Source of the DNA: Hyphomicrobiales bacterium
GTDB lineage: Bacteria > Pseudomonadota > Alphaproteobacteria > Rhizobiales > Rhizobiaceae
Length of the DNA stretch: 64,000 nucleotides
Direction of reading: 5' to 3'
Assembly (NCBI GenBank): GCA_900471925.1
Contig: UCGV01000036.1
Span: 62,001-126,000, forward strand
The position numbers and the translations under genes are program-made. Below the pieces are notes generated by a model. The model was not told the origin of the DNA. It saw only the letters and a program-made list of their open reading frames with translations, and did not search any database. Shown here piece by piece: positions 38,288 to 49,100 of this stretch. Position 1 is the stretch's first letter, and every line of letters starts with the position of its first letter.

Positions 38288-39043
38288 TCAGGCTGCGGCG
38301 CCGATAATGTCGGCGTAACCGTTGGCTTCCAGCTCGTGGGCGAGCGTCTTGTCGCCCGACTTGATGACCTGGCCCTTGTAGAGAACGTGGACCGTATCGG
38401 GCACGATATAGTCGAGCAGGCGCTGGTAGTGAGTGATGACGATGACGGCACGATCCGGCGAACGCAGCGCGTTGACGCCGTCGGCCACGATCTTCAGCGC
38501 GTCGATGTCGAGACCGGAATCGGTTTCGTCGAGCACGCAGAGCTTCGGCTCGAGCAGCGCCATCTGCAGGATTTCGGCGCGCTTCTTTTCACCGCCGGAG
38601 AAACCGACGTTGAGCGGGCGCTTCAGCATATCGGTATTGATCTGCAGCTTGGCGGCAGCGTCCTTGACGCGGCGCATGAAGTCAGGCGTCGTCAGCTCGT
38701 CTTCGCCGCGCGCCTTGCGCTGCTCGTTCATCGCCACTTTCAGGAACTGCATGGTGGCAACGCCCGGAATTTCGACCGGATACTGAAAGGCCAGGAACAC
38801 GCCCTTGGCGGCGCGCTCGGCAGCGTCGAGTTCAAGAATGCTCTCGCCGTTATAGAGAATATCGCCCTCGGTCACTTCATAATCTTCGCGGCCGGAAAGG
38901 ATATAGGAGAGCGTCGACTTGCCGGAGCCGTTCGGGCCCATGATGGCGGCAACTTCGCCGGCCTTCACGGTGAGGTTCAGGCCACGGATGATCTCGGTGC
39001 CGTCTTCGGCGATGCGGGCATGAAGGTTCTTGATTTCAAGCAT
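38288..39043 (-). CDS. sufC: Fe-S assembly ATPase SufC
   Basis: ABC-type ATPase that powers conformational change in SufBCD. 251 aa. Walker A is GPNGSGKST, the ABC signature FSGGEKKRAEILQMA, Walker B LCVLDETDSGLD, and the H-loop VITHYQR. There are no membrane segments. MLEIKNLHARI at 39043 is the family start, and the upstream in-frame start is discarded. It lies 81 nt after the small unknown suf gene. Confidence 0.97.
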   Translation of the reverse strand: MLEIKNLHARIAEDGTEIIRGLNLTVKAGEVAAIMGPNGSGKSTLSYILSGREDYEVTEGDILYNGESILELDAAERAAKGVFLAFQYPVEIPGVATMQFLKVAMNEQRKARGEDELTTPDFMRRVKDAAAKLQINTDMLKRPLNVGFSGGEKKRAEILQMALLEPKLCVLDETDSGLDIDALKIVADGVNALRSPDRAVIVITHYQRLLDYIVPDTVHVLYKGQVIKSGDKTLAHELEANGYADIIGAAA

Positions 39044-39124
39044 CTTTGGTTCCTGCGTTTTCTCTGCGCAGCTCACTCAGAGCCTCGCGTAATTTCTAAG
39101 AATGTCGACCTGTTGCGTTAGCCG

Positions 39125-39346
39125 CTATCGCCCAAAACGGATCAAAGCGAGAAGCAATTCGACAAGACTCGGGAGACTCAGAATGACCTCTCCCGGCTTT
39201 TCTACGCGCTGTCGAAGAAACACATAGGGCTGCTCCGGCGGCACTTCTGTCTCGTATCTGTGCTCGCGGGACCCTATCTTCGACAGGATCTCCCCGCGCA
39301 TATTTGTCAGACGTTCAAGAATTCGCTTCTTGTCCGCCTCGCTCAT
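39125..39346 (-). CDS. Small unknown protein inside the suf operon (73 aa)
   Basis: A 73-aa protein between sufB and sufC: MSEADKKRILERLTNMRGEILSKIGS, then a short loop with PEQPYVFLRQRVEKPGEV, and a hydrophobic helix-like end (ILSLPSLVELLLALIRFGR). Its ATG is only 1 nt beyond the sufB stop codon, so co-translation is likely. I recognise no family and no cysteine is present, so it is not a cluster ligand by itself. Its location suggests an accessory in Fe-S assembly, which is inference. Confidence 0.6.
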   Translation of the reverse strand: MSEADKKRILERLTNMRGEILSKIGSREHRYETEVPPEQPYVFLRQRVEKPGEVILSLPSLVELLLALIRFGR

Positions 39347-39347
39347 G

Positions 39348-40817
<1,470 letters not shown>

Positions 40818-40959
40818 GTCACTCTCCAATCTCGCCGGAGAAAAGGTCCGGCAGCTTGTTCAGTGGGGCAATTTGTGTGCCCCTGATGTAAGTGGCCAAA
40901 AGGGACTTTTCAGCCCTGTTGGCAAGTAGAAATTTGCGTTTCCGCAAGAATGTGAGGCG

Positions 40960-42126
40960 TCAGGCCGCCTCGCCCGCCAGCTTTCGCCGGGAGGCAATCT
41001 TGGCAAAGGCGGCAATCGCCCTGTCTATGTCTTCATCCGTCGTCGAAAAGCCGAGCGATATGCGCAGCGCCCCGAGCTTCGGATCGCGGCCCATCGCCGT
41101 CAGCACATGGCTTTCGCCGACCCTGCCGGAAGAGCAGGCCGAACCCGCCGAAAGAGCGACACCTTCAAGATCGAAGGCGATCTGCCCCGTCTCGGCCTTC
41201 ATGCAGGGAAGCGTGAAGAAAATGGTATTGGCGACACGCGGGCCGCCGGCGCCATGAATGATGACATCGGCTGCGGCAACGCGCATCCCCTCTTCCAGCC
41301 GGTCGCGCAGGACGGCGATCGCAGCGTTGCGCTCTTCGAAATTCTGCAGAACGGCTTCCGCCGCCGCGCCGAAACCGATCAGCGCCAGCGAATTCTGTGT
41401 CCCTGAGCGGTGACCCTTTTCCTGCCCGCCGCCGCGGATCAGCGCCTTCGGCATCAGCGCTTCGCCGCGGGCGACGAGTGCGCCGGCGCCTTTGGGGCCG
41501 CCGATCTTGTGGGAGGAAATGATCATGAAGTCCGCGCCGATGCGCTCGATCTCGATCGGCAGGCGGCCGGCCGCCTGAACGGCGTCGACCACGAACAGCC
41601 CGCCATGGGCGCGCACGATGCGGCCCGCTTCCTCGACCGGCTGGACGATGCCCGTCTCGTTGTTGACGAACATGATCGCCACCATCGGCAGGCCGCTTGT
41701 CTTGTCATGCGCATCGAGAAGAGCCGCAAGCGCAGTCAGATCGACCGTACCGGCTTCGGTGACAGGGATCTCTGTCGTCTTGTCCTTCGGGAAGCGGCCG
41801 CCTTCGCGCACCGCCAGATGTTCTACGGCGGAATGATAGAGATGGCCGAGCTTCAGCGGCGTGCGACCCATGCTGAAATCAGGCGTCAGCACCATGTTGG
41901 CAGCTTCGGTGGCGCCGCTGGTGAAGATGACATTGGCGGGGTCGGCGCCCGTCAGAACGGCAATCTTGCGGCGCGCACCCTCGATGGCAGCACGCGCGGC
42001 ACGGCCCTCGCCGTGGACGGAATTGGGGTTGCCGAAGACATCCACGGCACGCATGATCGCTTCACGCGCTGCGGGGTGCATCGGCGATGTTGCGTTCCAA
42101 TCGAGATAAAGGCGTGGCGGCGCCAT
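40960..42126 (-). CDS. NifS/IscS-type cysteine desulfurase, first gene of the suf operon
   Basis: A 388-aa group I cysteine desulfurase. MAPPRLYLDWNATSPMHPAAREAI begins it, SSHKIGGPKGAGAL carries the PLP Lys, and LSAGSACSSGRVGESHVL the catalytic Cys loop. The upstream in-frame extension (55 codons) would run across the iron boxes and is discarded. It opens the operon, so the window has a NifS-type and a SufS-type enzyme in one transcript, a usual rhizobial arrangement. The 42.1-42.3 kb region upstream holds probable Irr and RirA sites. Confidence 0.92.
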   Translation of the reverse strand: MAPPRLYLDWNATSPMHPAAREAIMRAVDVFGNPNSVHGEGRAARAAIEGARRKIAVLTGADPANVIFTSGATEAANMVLTPDFSMGRTPLKLGHLYHSAVEHLAVREGGRFPKDKTTEIPVTEAGTVDLTALAALLDAHDKTSGLPMVAIMFVNNETGIVQPVEEAGRIVRAHGGLFVVDAVQAAGRLPIEIERIGADFMIISSHKIGGPKGAGALVARGEALMPKALIRGGGQEKGHRSGTQNSLALIGFGAAAEAVLQNFEERNAAIAVLRDRLEEGMRVAAADVIIHGAGGPRVANTIFFTLPCMKAETGQIAFDLEGVALSAGSACSSGRVGESHVLTAMGRDPKLGALRISLGFSTTDEDIDRAIAAFAKIASRRKLAGEAA

Positions 42127-42241
42127 TGTCTTCGGTCCTGCGCTTGACGAGCTTGCTTCGGGCGCGGCGGTGCATTTTTCTTGAAATTTCCGCCGGGCTT
42201 GCCTTATGACACGTTCCACGCTGCGTGGATCGCCATGCAAG

Positions 42242-42258
42242 TTTCGAATTGTTCTAAA
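42242..42258. promoter_or_regulatory. Probable Irr-box (ICE) of the suf operon
   Basis: TTTCGAATTGTTCTAAA differs by one base from the Irr target TTTAGAA-N3-TTCTAAA. A further half-site TTTAGAA follows at 42265-42271. It lies 116-132 nt upstream of the first suf gene. Irr acts in rhizobia in response to heme/iron status. Binding is inferred. Confidence 0.65.
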
Positions 42259-42275
42259 CTGCGTTTTAGAAAAGC

Positions 42276-42290
42276 TGACAACTGTCGTCA
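42276..42290. promoter_or_regulatory. Probable RirA box (IRO motif) of the suf operon
   Basis: TGACAACTGTCGTCA fits the RirA consensus TGA-N9-TCA. It lies 18 nt from the Irr-like box, between divergent genes (suf to the left, a hydrolase to the right). Both regulators are known to control suf genes in other Rhizobiales. Confidence 0.6.
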
Positions 42291-42344
42291 AGTCATGTTG
42301 TCGCCCAAACGTGGCGTGGACGCGAAATAAAACCCGGAGTACCG

Positions 42345-43022
42345 ATGCCCGAAGTCATTTTCAACGGCCCAGCCGGCCGTCTTGAAGGCCGCTACCAGCC
42401 CTCCAAGGAAAAGAGCGCACCGATCGCCGTCATTCTGCACCCGCATCCGCAGTTTGGTGGCACGATGAACAACCAGATCGTCTACCAGCTCTTCTACATG
42501 TTTCAGAAGCGCGGCTTTACGACGCTGCGCTTCAATTTCCGTGGCATCGGCCGCAGCCAGGGCGAGTTCGACCATGGCGCCGGTGAGCTTTCGGATGCCG
42601 CTTCTGCGCTCGATTGGGTTCAGGGCCTGCACCCCGATTCGAAGACCTGCTGGGTTGCCGGCTATTCCTTCGGCTCCTGGATCGGCATGCAGCTTCTGAT
42701 GCGCCGCCCTGAGATCGAAGGCTTCATGTCGATCGCGCCGCAGCCGAACACCTATGACTTCTCGTTCCTGGCGCCCTGCCCGTCCTCCGGCCTGATCATC
42801 AATGGCGAGGCGGACAAGGTTGCTCCGGAAAAGGATGTCAACGGCCTCGTCGAGAAGCTGAAAACCCAGAAGGGCATTCTCATCACCCACCGCACGGTGC
42901 CGGGCGCCAACCACTTCTTCAACGGCCAGGTCGATACGCTGATGGCCGAGTGCGAGGATTACCTCGACCGCCGCCTCAACGGCGAACTGGTGCCGGAACC
43001 GGCCGCCAAGCGCATCAGGTAA
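42345..43022 (+). CDS. Alpha/beta-hydrolase fold protein
   Basis: A 225-aa cytoplasmic hydrolase. LHPHPQFGGTMNNQIVYQLFY near residue 31 is typical of a bacterial family of uncharacterised alpha/beta hydrolases. The nucleophile elbow is GYSFGSW (Ser around residue 110), an Asp sits near ADKV, and the catalytic His lies in PGANHFFNGQ. The substrate is unknown; an esterase or peptidase is possible. It is transcribed away from the suf operon and overlaps the end of the convergent GNAT gene by 8 nt. Confidence 0.85.
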   Translation: MPEVIFNGPAGRLEGRYQPSKEKSAPIAVILHPHPQFGGTMNNQIVYQLFYMFQKRGFTTLRFNFRGIGRSQGEFDHGAGELSDAASALDWVQGLHPDSKTCWVAGYSFGSWIGMQLLMRRPEIEGFMSIAPQPNTYDFSFLAPCPSSGLIINGEADKVAPEKDVNGLVEKLKTQKGILITHRTVPGANHFFNGQVDTLMAECEDYLDRRLNGELVPEPAAKRIR

Positions 43023-43542
43023 CGGTCTGCCGCATGGCGGCCGTCATCTCGAATTCGGCACATTCGATGCCTTCGATAAAGATCGGCCCGCGTTCTCGCA
43101 TGCCGATCTTTTTTAATATGTGCTGAGAGGTCAGATTGTCCGGGTGCGCGAAGGCAATGAAATGCGGCGCGACGTTCCGGGCGAAGAACCAGTCCGCAAG
43201 GCCGCCGGCGATTTCCGTGGCATAGCCCTTGCCCCATTCACGGGCATAGAAGGCATAGCCCATCTCGTATTCGCCGGTGGCGTAAAGCGAGATTCCTGCG
43301 CGGCCGATGAAGCGGCCATCCTCGCGGCTGACGATCTTGTATTTCGTCGTGCCGTCGCGCGCCTGTTCCGCAAGATAGGTCCGCAGCCGCTCCTCGCATT
43401 TTTCCCTGGGCCAGGGAGCGCCGCCGGACATGTAGCGCGTCGTCTCGATCGTCGAATGCAGGTCATGGATCAGATCGGCATCGCCGTTTTCCCACATGAC
43501 AGCGGCAAGCCGAGATGTTTGGAAAATGATCTCGCCGCTCAT
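43015..43542 (-). CDS. GNAT-family N-acetyltransferase (RimJ/RimL-like)
   Basis: A 175-aa acetyltransferase. TSRLAAVMWENGDADLIHDLHS at the start and YEMGYAFYAREWGKGYATEIAGGLADW with the acetyl-CoA-binding loop (REWGKGYA) identify the RimJ/RimL-like group, and NLTSQHILKKIGM ends the domain. Its acceptor is unknown. The ATG overlaps the stop of anmK by 4 nt (ATGA), so it is likely co-translated with it. Confidence 0.85.
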   Translation of the reverse strand: MSGEIIFQTSRLAAVMWENGDADLIHDLHSTIETTRYMSGGAPWPREKCEERLRTYLAEQARDGTTKYKIVSREDGRFIGRAGISLYATGEYEMGYAFYAREWGKGYATEIAGGLADWFFARNVAPHFIAFAHPDNLTSQHILKKIGMRERGPIFIEGIECAEFEMTAAMRQTVT

Positions 43543-44663
43543 CGGGCCGCCTCCGCCAGCACACCGCCGGTCACCGGCTGGTTGACACCCGTCGTGCCGG
43601 GATAGGTCAGCGGCAGGCCCTCCAGCGAGCGTACCGCAAGATAGGCCCAGGCCTCGGCCTCCATCGCATCGCCGTCGAAACCGGCCTCTTCCGCGCTCAT
43701 GACGGTCGAGCCTTTCCTCTTTGCCATCTCGGCAAACTCGCTCATGATCGCGCCGTTCAGCCGCCCGCCACCGCAGACGATATAGACCGATGGGCTTTCC
43801 GGCAGGTAGGAGGCCGATTTGACGATCGAGGCGGCTGCGACATGCGCCAGCGTGCGCGCGCCGTCCTCAAGGCTCGCCTCGCCATCCGCCAGCGGCTTGA
43901 AATCGCCCCGGTCGAGCGAACGCCTGACATTGCCGCTGAAGAAGGGGCTGCCGAGATAGCGCGCGGCAACATCGGCCACCACCCGCCCGCGCCCGCCAAT
44001 CTCGCCGCCCGGATCGTAGGTCTTGCCGGTCTGCATCTCCACCCACTGGTCGATCAGCGTATTGCCGGGGCCGCTGTCGAAGGCGGCGATGCGGCCTTCC
44101 GCGCCGATATAGGTGAGGTTGGAAATACCGCCGATATTGACGAAGCACACGCTCTGTCCGCCCGTCTGGAAGCGGCCGGCGAGCGCTGCGTGGTAAGCCG
44201 GTACCAGCGGCGCACCCTGCCCGCCATGCACCATGTCATTGGCGCGCATATCATAAACGACGGAAATGCCGGTGCGTTCGGCGAGAAGCGTGCCGTCGCC
44301 GATCTGGATCGTCAGGGCATCATCCGGCCGGTGCAGCACGGTCTGGCCGTGGAAGCCGAGCACGTCGATCTCATCGCGACGAAGGCCGAATTTGCCGATA
44401 AATGCCGTAACGGCATCTGCGTGACGTTCGGTCAGTTCCAACTCGATGTCACGCAGTTCATCCGGTCGGGCATTGCGGTCCGTCAGCGGCCGGGCCAGCT
44501 CGAGCGCCCGCTTCAGCCGGTCGCGAAAACCGCCGTCATAGGGCACGCCGAGAAACGGACCGCGCTCGATAAAACCGCGTCCGTCTGTCCGCAGAAGCGC
44601 CACATCGATGCCATCCATCGAGGTGCCGCTCATCAAGCCGATCGCAGTCCTGATGATATCCAT
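43539..44663 (-). CDS. anmK: Anhydro-N-acetylmuramic acid kinase
   Basis: Phosphorylates and opens 1,6-anhydro-MurNAc in cell wall recycling. The 374-aa protein starts MDIIRTAIGLMSGTSMDGIDVALL, the AnmK signature, with FHGQTVLHRP near residue 104, NIGGISNLTYIG near 175 and DSGPGNTLIDQW near 194. It converges away from tyrS, whose start is 120 nt to the right. A GNAT gene follows directly. Confidence 0.95.
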   Translation of the reverse strand: MDIIRTAIGLMSGTSMDGIDVALLRTDGRGFIERGPFLGVPYDGGFRDRLKRALELARPLTDRNARPDELRDIELELTERHADAVTAFIGKFGLRRDEIDVLGFHGQTVLHRPDDALTIQIGDGTLLAERTGISVVYDMRANDMVHGGQGAPLVPAYHAALAGRFQTGGQSVCFVNIGGISNLTYIGAEGRIAAFDSGPGNTLIDQWVEMQTGKTYDPGGEIGGRGRVVADVAARYLGSPFFSGNVRRSLDRGDFKPLADGEASLEDGARTLAHVAAASIVKSASYLPESPSVYIVCGGGRLNGAIMSEFAEMAKRKGSTVMSAEEAGFDGDAMEAEAWAYLAVRSLEGLPLTYPGTTGVNQPVTGGVLAEAAR

Positions 44664-44783
44664 TGCGCCGCGCGCCTTTCATGCGATTCCCGGATGCACT
44701 TTTGCAAAAACAGTGCTAAACGCGCCGCGACGGTTCAACAAGCGTCAATCCCTTTCCTGTCCGACGTTCAAGAGACGAAGCCC

Positions 44784-46040
44784 ATGCCCGAGTTCAAGTC
44801 CGATTTCCTCCGCACGCTGCAAGAGCGCGGCTTCATTCATCAGATTTCCGATGAAAGCGGCCTCGACGATCTTTTCGCCAAGGAAACCGTGACGGCCTAT
44901 ATTGGCTTCGATCCGACGGCCCCCAGCCTGCACGCCGGATCGCTCATCCAGATCATGATGCTGCACTGGATGCAGAAGACCGGCCATCGCGCCATCTCGC
45001 TGATGGGCGGCGGCACCGGCATGGTCGGCGATCCCTCCTTCAAGGAGGAAGCACGCCAGCTGATGACGGTCGATACGATCGAAGGCAACATCGCCTCCAT
45101 CAAGCGCGTCTTCTCGAACTACCTGAACTATGGCGACGGTCCCAAGGACGCGCTGATGATCAACAATGCCGAATGGCTGCGTTCGCTGAATTATCTCGAG
45201 TTCCTGCGCGATGTCGGCAAGCATTTCTCGGTCAACCGCATGCTCGCCTTCGACAGCGTCAAGACGCGCCTCGACCGCGAACAGTCGCTGTCCTTCCTGG
45301 AATTCAACTACATGATCCTCCAGGCCTATGACTTCGTCGAACTCGCCAAGCGTTACGACTGCCGCCTGCAGATGGGCGGTTCGGACCAGTGGGGCAATAT
45401 CGTCAACGGCATCGACCTCGGTCACCGTATGGGGACCAAGCAGCTCTACGCGCTGACCTCGCCGCTGCTGACGACCTCTTCGGGCGCCAAGATGGGCAAG
45501 TCGGCGACCGGCGCCGTCTGGCTGAATGCCGACATGCTCTCGACCTATGATTTCTGGCAGTATTGGCGCAACACCGAAGATGCAGACGTCTCGCGCTTCC
45601 TGAAGCTCTACACCACGCTGCCGATGGATGAGATCGCCCGCCTTTCGGCACTCGGCGGCTCTGAGATCAACGAGGTCAAGAAGATCCTGGCGACTGAGGT
45701 CACCGCGATCCTGCACGGCCGCGAAGCCGCCGAACAGGCGGCCGAAACCGCCCGCAAGACCTTCGAGGAAGGCGGCCTTTCAGACAACCTGCCGTCGGTG
45801 GAAGTTCCGGCTGCCGAACTCGATGCCGGCATCGGCCTGCTCTCGCTGATCGTCCGCGCAGGCCTCGCCGCCTCGAACGGTGAAGCGCGTCGTCACGTCC
45901 AGGGCGGCGCCGTGCGCATCAACGACCAGGCAGTCAGCGACGAGCGCACGGTCATCGGCAGCGGCGAGATCACCGCTGATGGCGTGATCAAGCTGTCGCT
46001 CGGCAAGAAGAAGCACATTCTGATCCGCCGCGCAGCCTGA
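44784..46040 (+). CDS. tyrS: Tyrosyl-tRNA synthetase
   Basis: Charges tRNA-Tyr. The 418-aa class I enzyme starts MPEFKSDFLRTLQERGFIHQ. The tyrosine-binding and HIGH-like region is YIGFDPTAPSLHAGSLIQIM, DQWGNIVNGIDLG lies in the core, and the KMSKS-like loop is KMGKSA. A C-terminal S4 RNA-binding domain (about residues 350-410: LIVRAGLAASNGEARRHVQGGAVRIND) is present. The frame stays open 314 codons upstream, but that is an antisense artefact over anmK. ATG 44784 matches the family. Confidence 0.97.
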   Translation: MPEFKSDFLRTLQERGFIHQISDESGLDDLFAKETVTAYIGFDPTAPSLHAGSLIQIMMLHWMQKTGHRAISLMGGGTGMVGDPSFKEEARQLMTVDTIEGNIASIKRVFSNYLNYGDGPKDALMINNAEWLRSLNYLEFLRDVGKHFSVNRMLAFDSVKTRLDREQSLSFLEFNYMILQAYDFVELAKRYDCRLQMGGSDQWGNIVNGIDLGHRMGTKQLYALTSPLLTTSSGAKMGKSATGAVWLNADMLSTYDFWQYWRNTEDADVSRFLKLYTTLPMDEIARLSALGGSEINEVKKILATEVTAILHGREAAEQAAETARKTFEEGGLSDNLPSVEVPAAELDAGIGLLSLIVRAGLAASNGEARRHVQGGAVRINDQAVSDERTVIGSGEITADGVIKLSLGKKKHILIRRAA

Positions 46041-46063
46041 TCGGCCAAGCGGATGACACGATA

Positions 46064-46094
46064 AAAAAGGCCGGCCATTGTGCCGGCTTTTTCT
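46064..46094 (+). terminator. Bidirectional terminator after tyrS
   Basis: GCCGGC (46070-46075) pairs with GCCGGC (46082-46087) around a 6-nt loop, flanked by A and T runs on both sides. It sits between the convergent tyrS and AsmA-like genes. Confidence 0.85.
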
Positions 46095-46108
46095 TTGCCT
46101 GGTTCAAA

Positions 46109-49100
46109 TCACTGGAATTCGAAGATCTGGCGGAAGACGCCGGGCGCGATCACCGAGAGCGGATTGATCTGCAGGTTCGGCTGATCGAACTTGCCGGTCA
46201 GCTTGAAGGTGATGCCGATCAGGCCGCGATCCGAACCGTTGCCGAGAATGACGCCGATCAGCGGCAGTTCGGCGAACAGACGGTTCAGTCCATAAGCCGG
46301 CATGAAGGTGCCGGTCATGTCCATGTTGCCCTTCGCATCGCGCACCACGCCCTGGAAGGTCGCGCCGATCTGGTCGCCGCGCAACACGCCGTTTTCGATG
46401 GCGATCGCTCCGCCTCGTGATACGACGCGGGCAAAGCCGCGTTGGAAACGCTGCGAGGACGTGTCGATGTCGCGCTTCACCGCTTCGTTGAGACTGCGCT
46501 GATCGGACCCCACGGGCGTGGAAACGATCGAATGCAGGCGCTGTTCGTTGACGATCGAGAAGCGGCGCACATCGAGCGAGCCGTCCCAGCCGCGGCCTGC
46601 GCCGAGGCGGATGGCGAGATTGAGCAACCCGCCCTGCATATGCTGGTAGAGATCGGCGAAGCGCGAGACCGATCCTGCGTCGCCACTGGTAATGTTGATG
46701 ACGCCGCCGTTCTGCATCTGGCTGACGACCGCCTCGCCGCTGTCGGTGATGCCGGAGAAGTTCAGCGACTGCAGCTTGCTGCCAACAAGACCGGTCTGCG
46801 CCTGGAAATTGCCGATCTTCTCGTCGTTGAAGCCGATGATGTTCTGAAGCTTGGCCTTGACGCTGATGCTGGTCGCATCACCGTCACCGCCGCCATTGCC
46901 GCTGTCCGAATCCGATTTCAGCCGGGCGATGATCGGCCGCGCATCGGCGCTGGCGCCGGAGACGACGATATCGAAGCCGCCCTTGCTGCGCTTCAGCGAC
47001 AGCGCGAAATCGTCGACGGAAGAGAGCTTGACGCTGTCGAAATCCGCAGAGGTAAGGCCGCCCTTGCCGAGCACCATCGCACCCGCTGCACCGAAACCAT
47101 CGCCCTTCAGCTGGAAATTCCTGATCTGCGTATTGTCGGCCGGGCCCGATATCTCGAATTCGGCATTGGCGGGAATGCCGACGCCCTTGGACCAGCCGAT
47201 CCAGGGAAGGTCGAGCGATGCCCTGCCGAGGTCGAGCTGCACATCCTGCCGGTCCTCGTCCATCCGCGTCAGCACCAGCTTCACGCTGCCGCCGAGGATG
47301 CTGGAAAGGCCCGGCAGAAGCTTCTCGCGCTGGTCGCCGTTCAGCGTCGTCGTGATCACGCGCTGCGGCTCGATGCCGGAGTTCTTGTCCACCGGCTCCA
47401 GCATGTCGATATCGGCGGAAACGCCATCGATGTCGGCCTTGCCATCGACCTTGACCTGCTGCGGATCGGCGTCGAGCGTGCCGTCGAGATTGCTGATCGT
47501 GCGCCCTGAAAACGGCTTGGCGAGCGCCACGTCCGTCAGCTTCATCTGCGCCTTCCATTCGGCCGGCGGCGGATTCTGCGAGGAGAGCAGGCCGAAATGC
47601 GCCTGCACATGCGCGTTGATGTTGCCCTTGAGATCATCGGGCGTGAAGCCGGCACGCTGCAGCACCTGGATCGGTTTGTAGGTCAGAAGCTCACCCACCG
47701 CATCGGCCGTCCCTGCAACGGAAAGGTCGATATCGGCCATCAGCGGCTTGTCGTAGGTCGCAGGCATCACGAAGGTGCCGGGCTGCAGCGCCACCGACCG
47801 GCCTGACGGAAAATAGGATGTGCCGCTCTTCAGCGAGATCGTCGCCCGTGGCCCCGTCAGGTCGAAATGCGCCGCCGTATCGCGCACCGGTGGGATTTCA
47901 CCGGCGACATTCAGGCGTGTTCCGACAATGTCGAAAGAGATGCGGAGCTGGTTCTCGTCGAGTTTCAGGCCGCGCCCGCCTGATGCCTCATCCAGGCGTC
48001 CCGGCGGAATGAAGACGGAGATGGAGGCGTCGGTCACCACGCCGCCGAAGAGATTGGAGAGCACCCATGTGCGCACTTTCGGTGCCATCCAGAACGGCCA
48101 GAGCTGTTTGATCGCCGTCGTCTGCATCTGCTGCGACTGGCCGGCGAAACTGATCTCCGGCGATTTGTCGTTCAGGCGCAGATGCAATGCACCGTAGAGA
48201 GAACCGAGCGGCGAGGACGCCACCATATTGGTGAACTGGAACTCACGGCCGGCAACCAGATAGCGCCCGGTCGCCTGGAGGTCGAAGGAGAGCGGCTGCT
48301 CGCCTGAATTGGGTGCTGCCGTGCCGCCACTGATCAGTGCGTCGATGCCGAAACCCTTGCCAGCATTAGGGTCGAGCTTGTCGAGATCGATGATGGCGCC
48401 GTTGAATGGCAGCGTGGTGGCGCCGAGCCTGAGCTGCGACTTGGCGATCTCGAGCGTCTCCTTGTCGAAATCATAGGCAAGGTTGAGCTGTCCATCTGTC
48501 AGATCCTGCCAGTCGCCATCGACATAGATGCGGCCGGGGTCGAGGTCGAGAGACGCGGTAAGCTCGGGTTTGACGCCATCGGCGGCACGGATCGCCGAGA
48601 GCGTCAGATTGCCGAACGCATTGAGCCCCTGGCGGATTTCGCCGTCCTCGTTGCGCTTCAGCGCAAAGGGCGTCAGGTCGGCATGAGTGAGCGTGGCGAT
48701 CAGGCGTGAGGCGTGACCATCCGCCTCCTCGGCGATGACATTGAGGTCTGAGGCCTCGCCATTGATCGAAATCTGACCGCTGAGCTGCAGAGAATGCGGG
48801 CCGGCATGTTCGAAGGCGAGATTGTCGACGACCAGTGACACCGGTCCGTTCGCGGTATCGGCGAGCTTGATGTCGATACCGGAAATGCGCACCGAATCGG
48901 TGCCGCCGCGCTCGACGAAGGTCTCGAATATGTCGAGATGCGAGAAAACCGTCTCCACGACGCCGGGAATGGCATCGACGCGCAGATTGTCCATCCTGAT
49001 GGGATCGCTGGATGGAAGCAGCGACGTATCGAGCGCGATCCCCTCTGCCTCGACGGCCGTCACCGCGATCCGGCCGCGGAAGAGCTGCAGCGGATCGAGC

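Noticed and set aside
36045..38318. 757-aa open frame on the plus strand
   Set aside because: It is antisense to sufS and sufD, which have full conserved motifs. In high-GC DNA the complementary frame of a gene is often open.
43842..44783. N-terminal extension of tyrS by 314 residues
   Set aside because: The added part lies over anmK in antisense. The tyrosyl-tRNA synthetase signature begins at ATG 44784.
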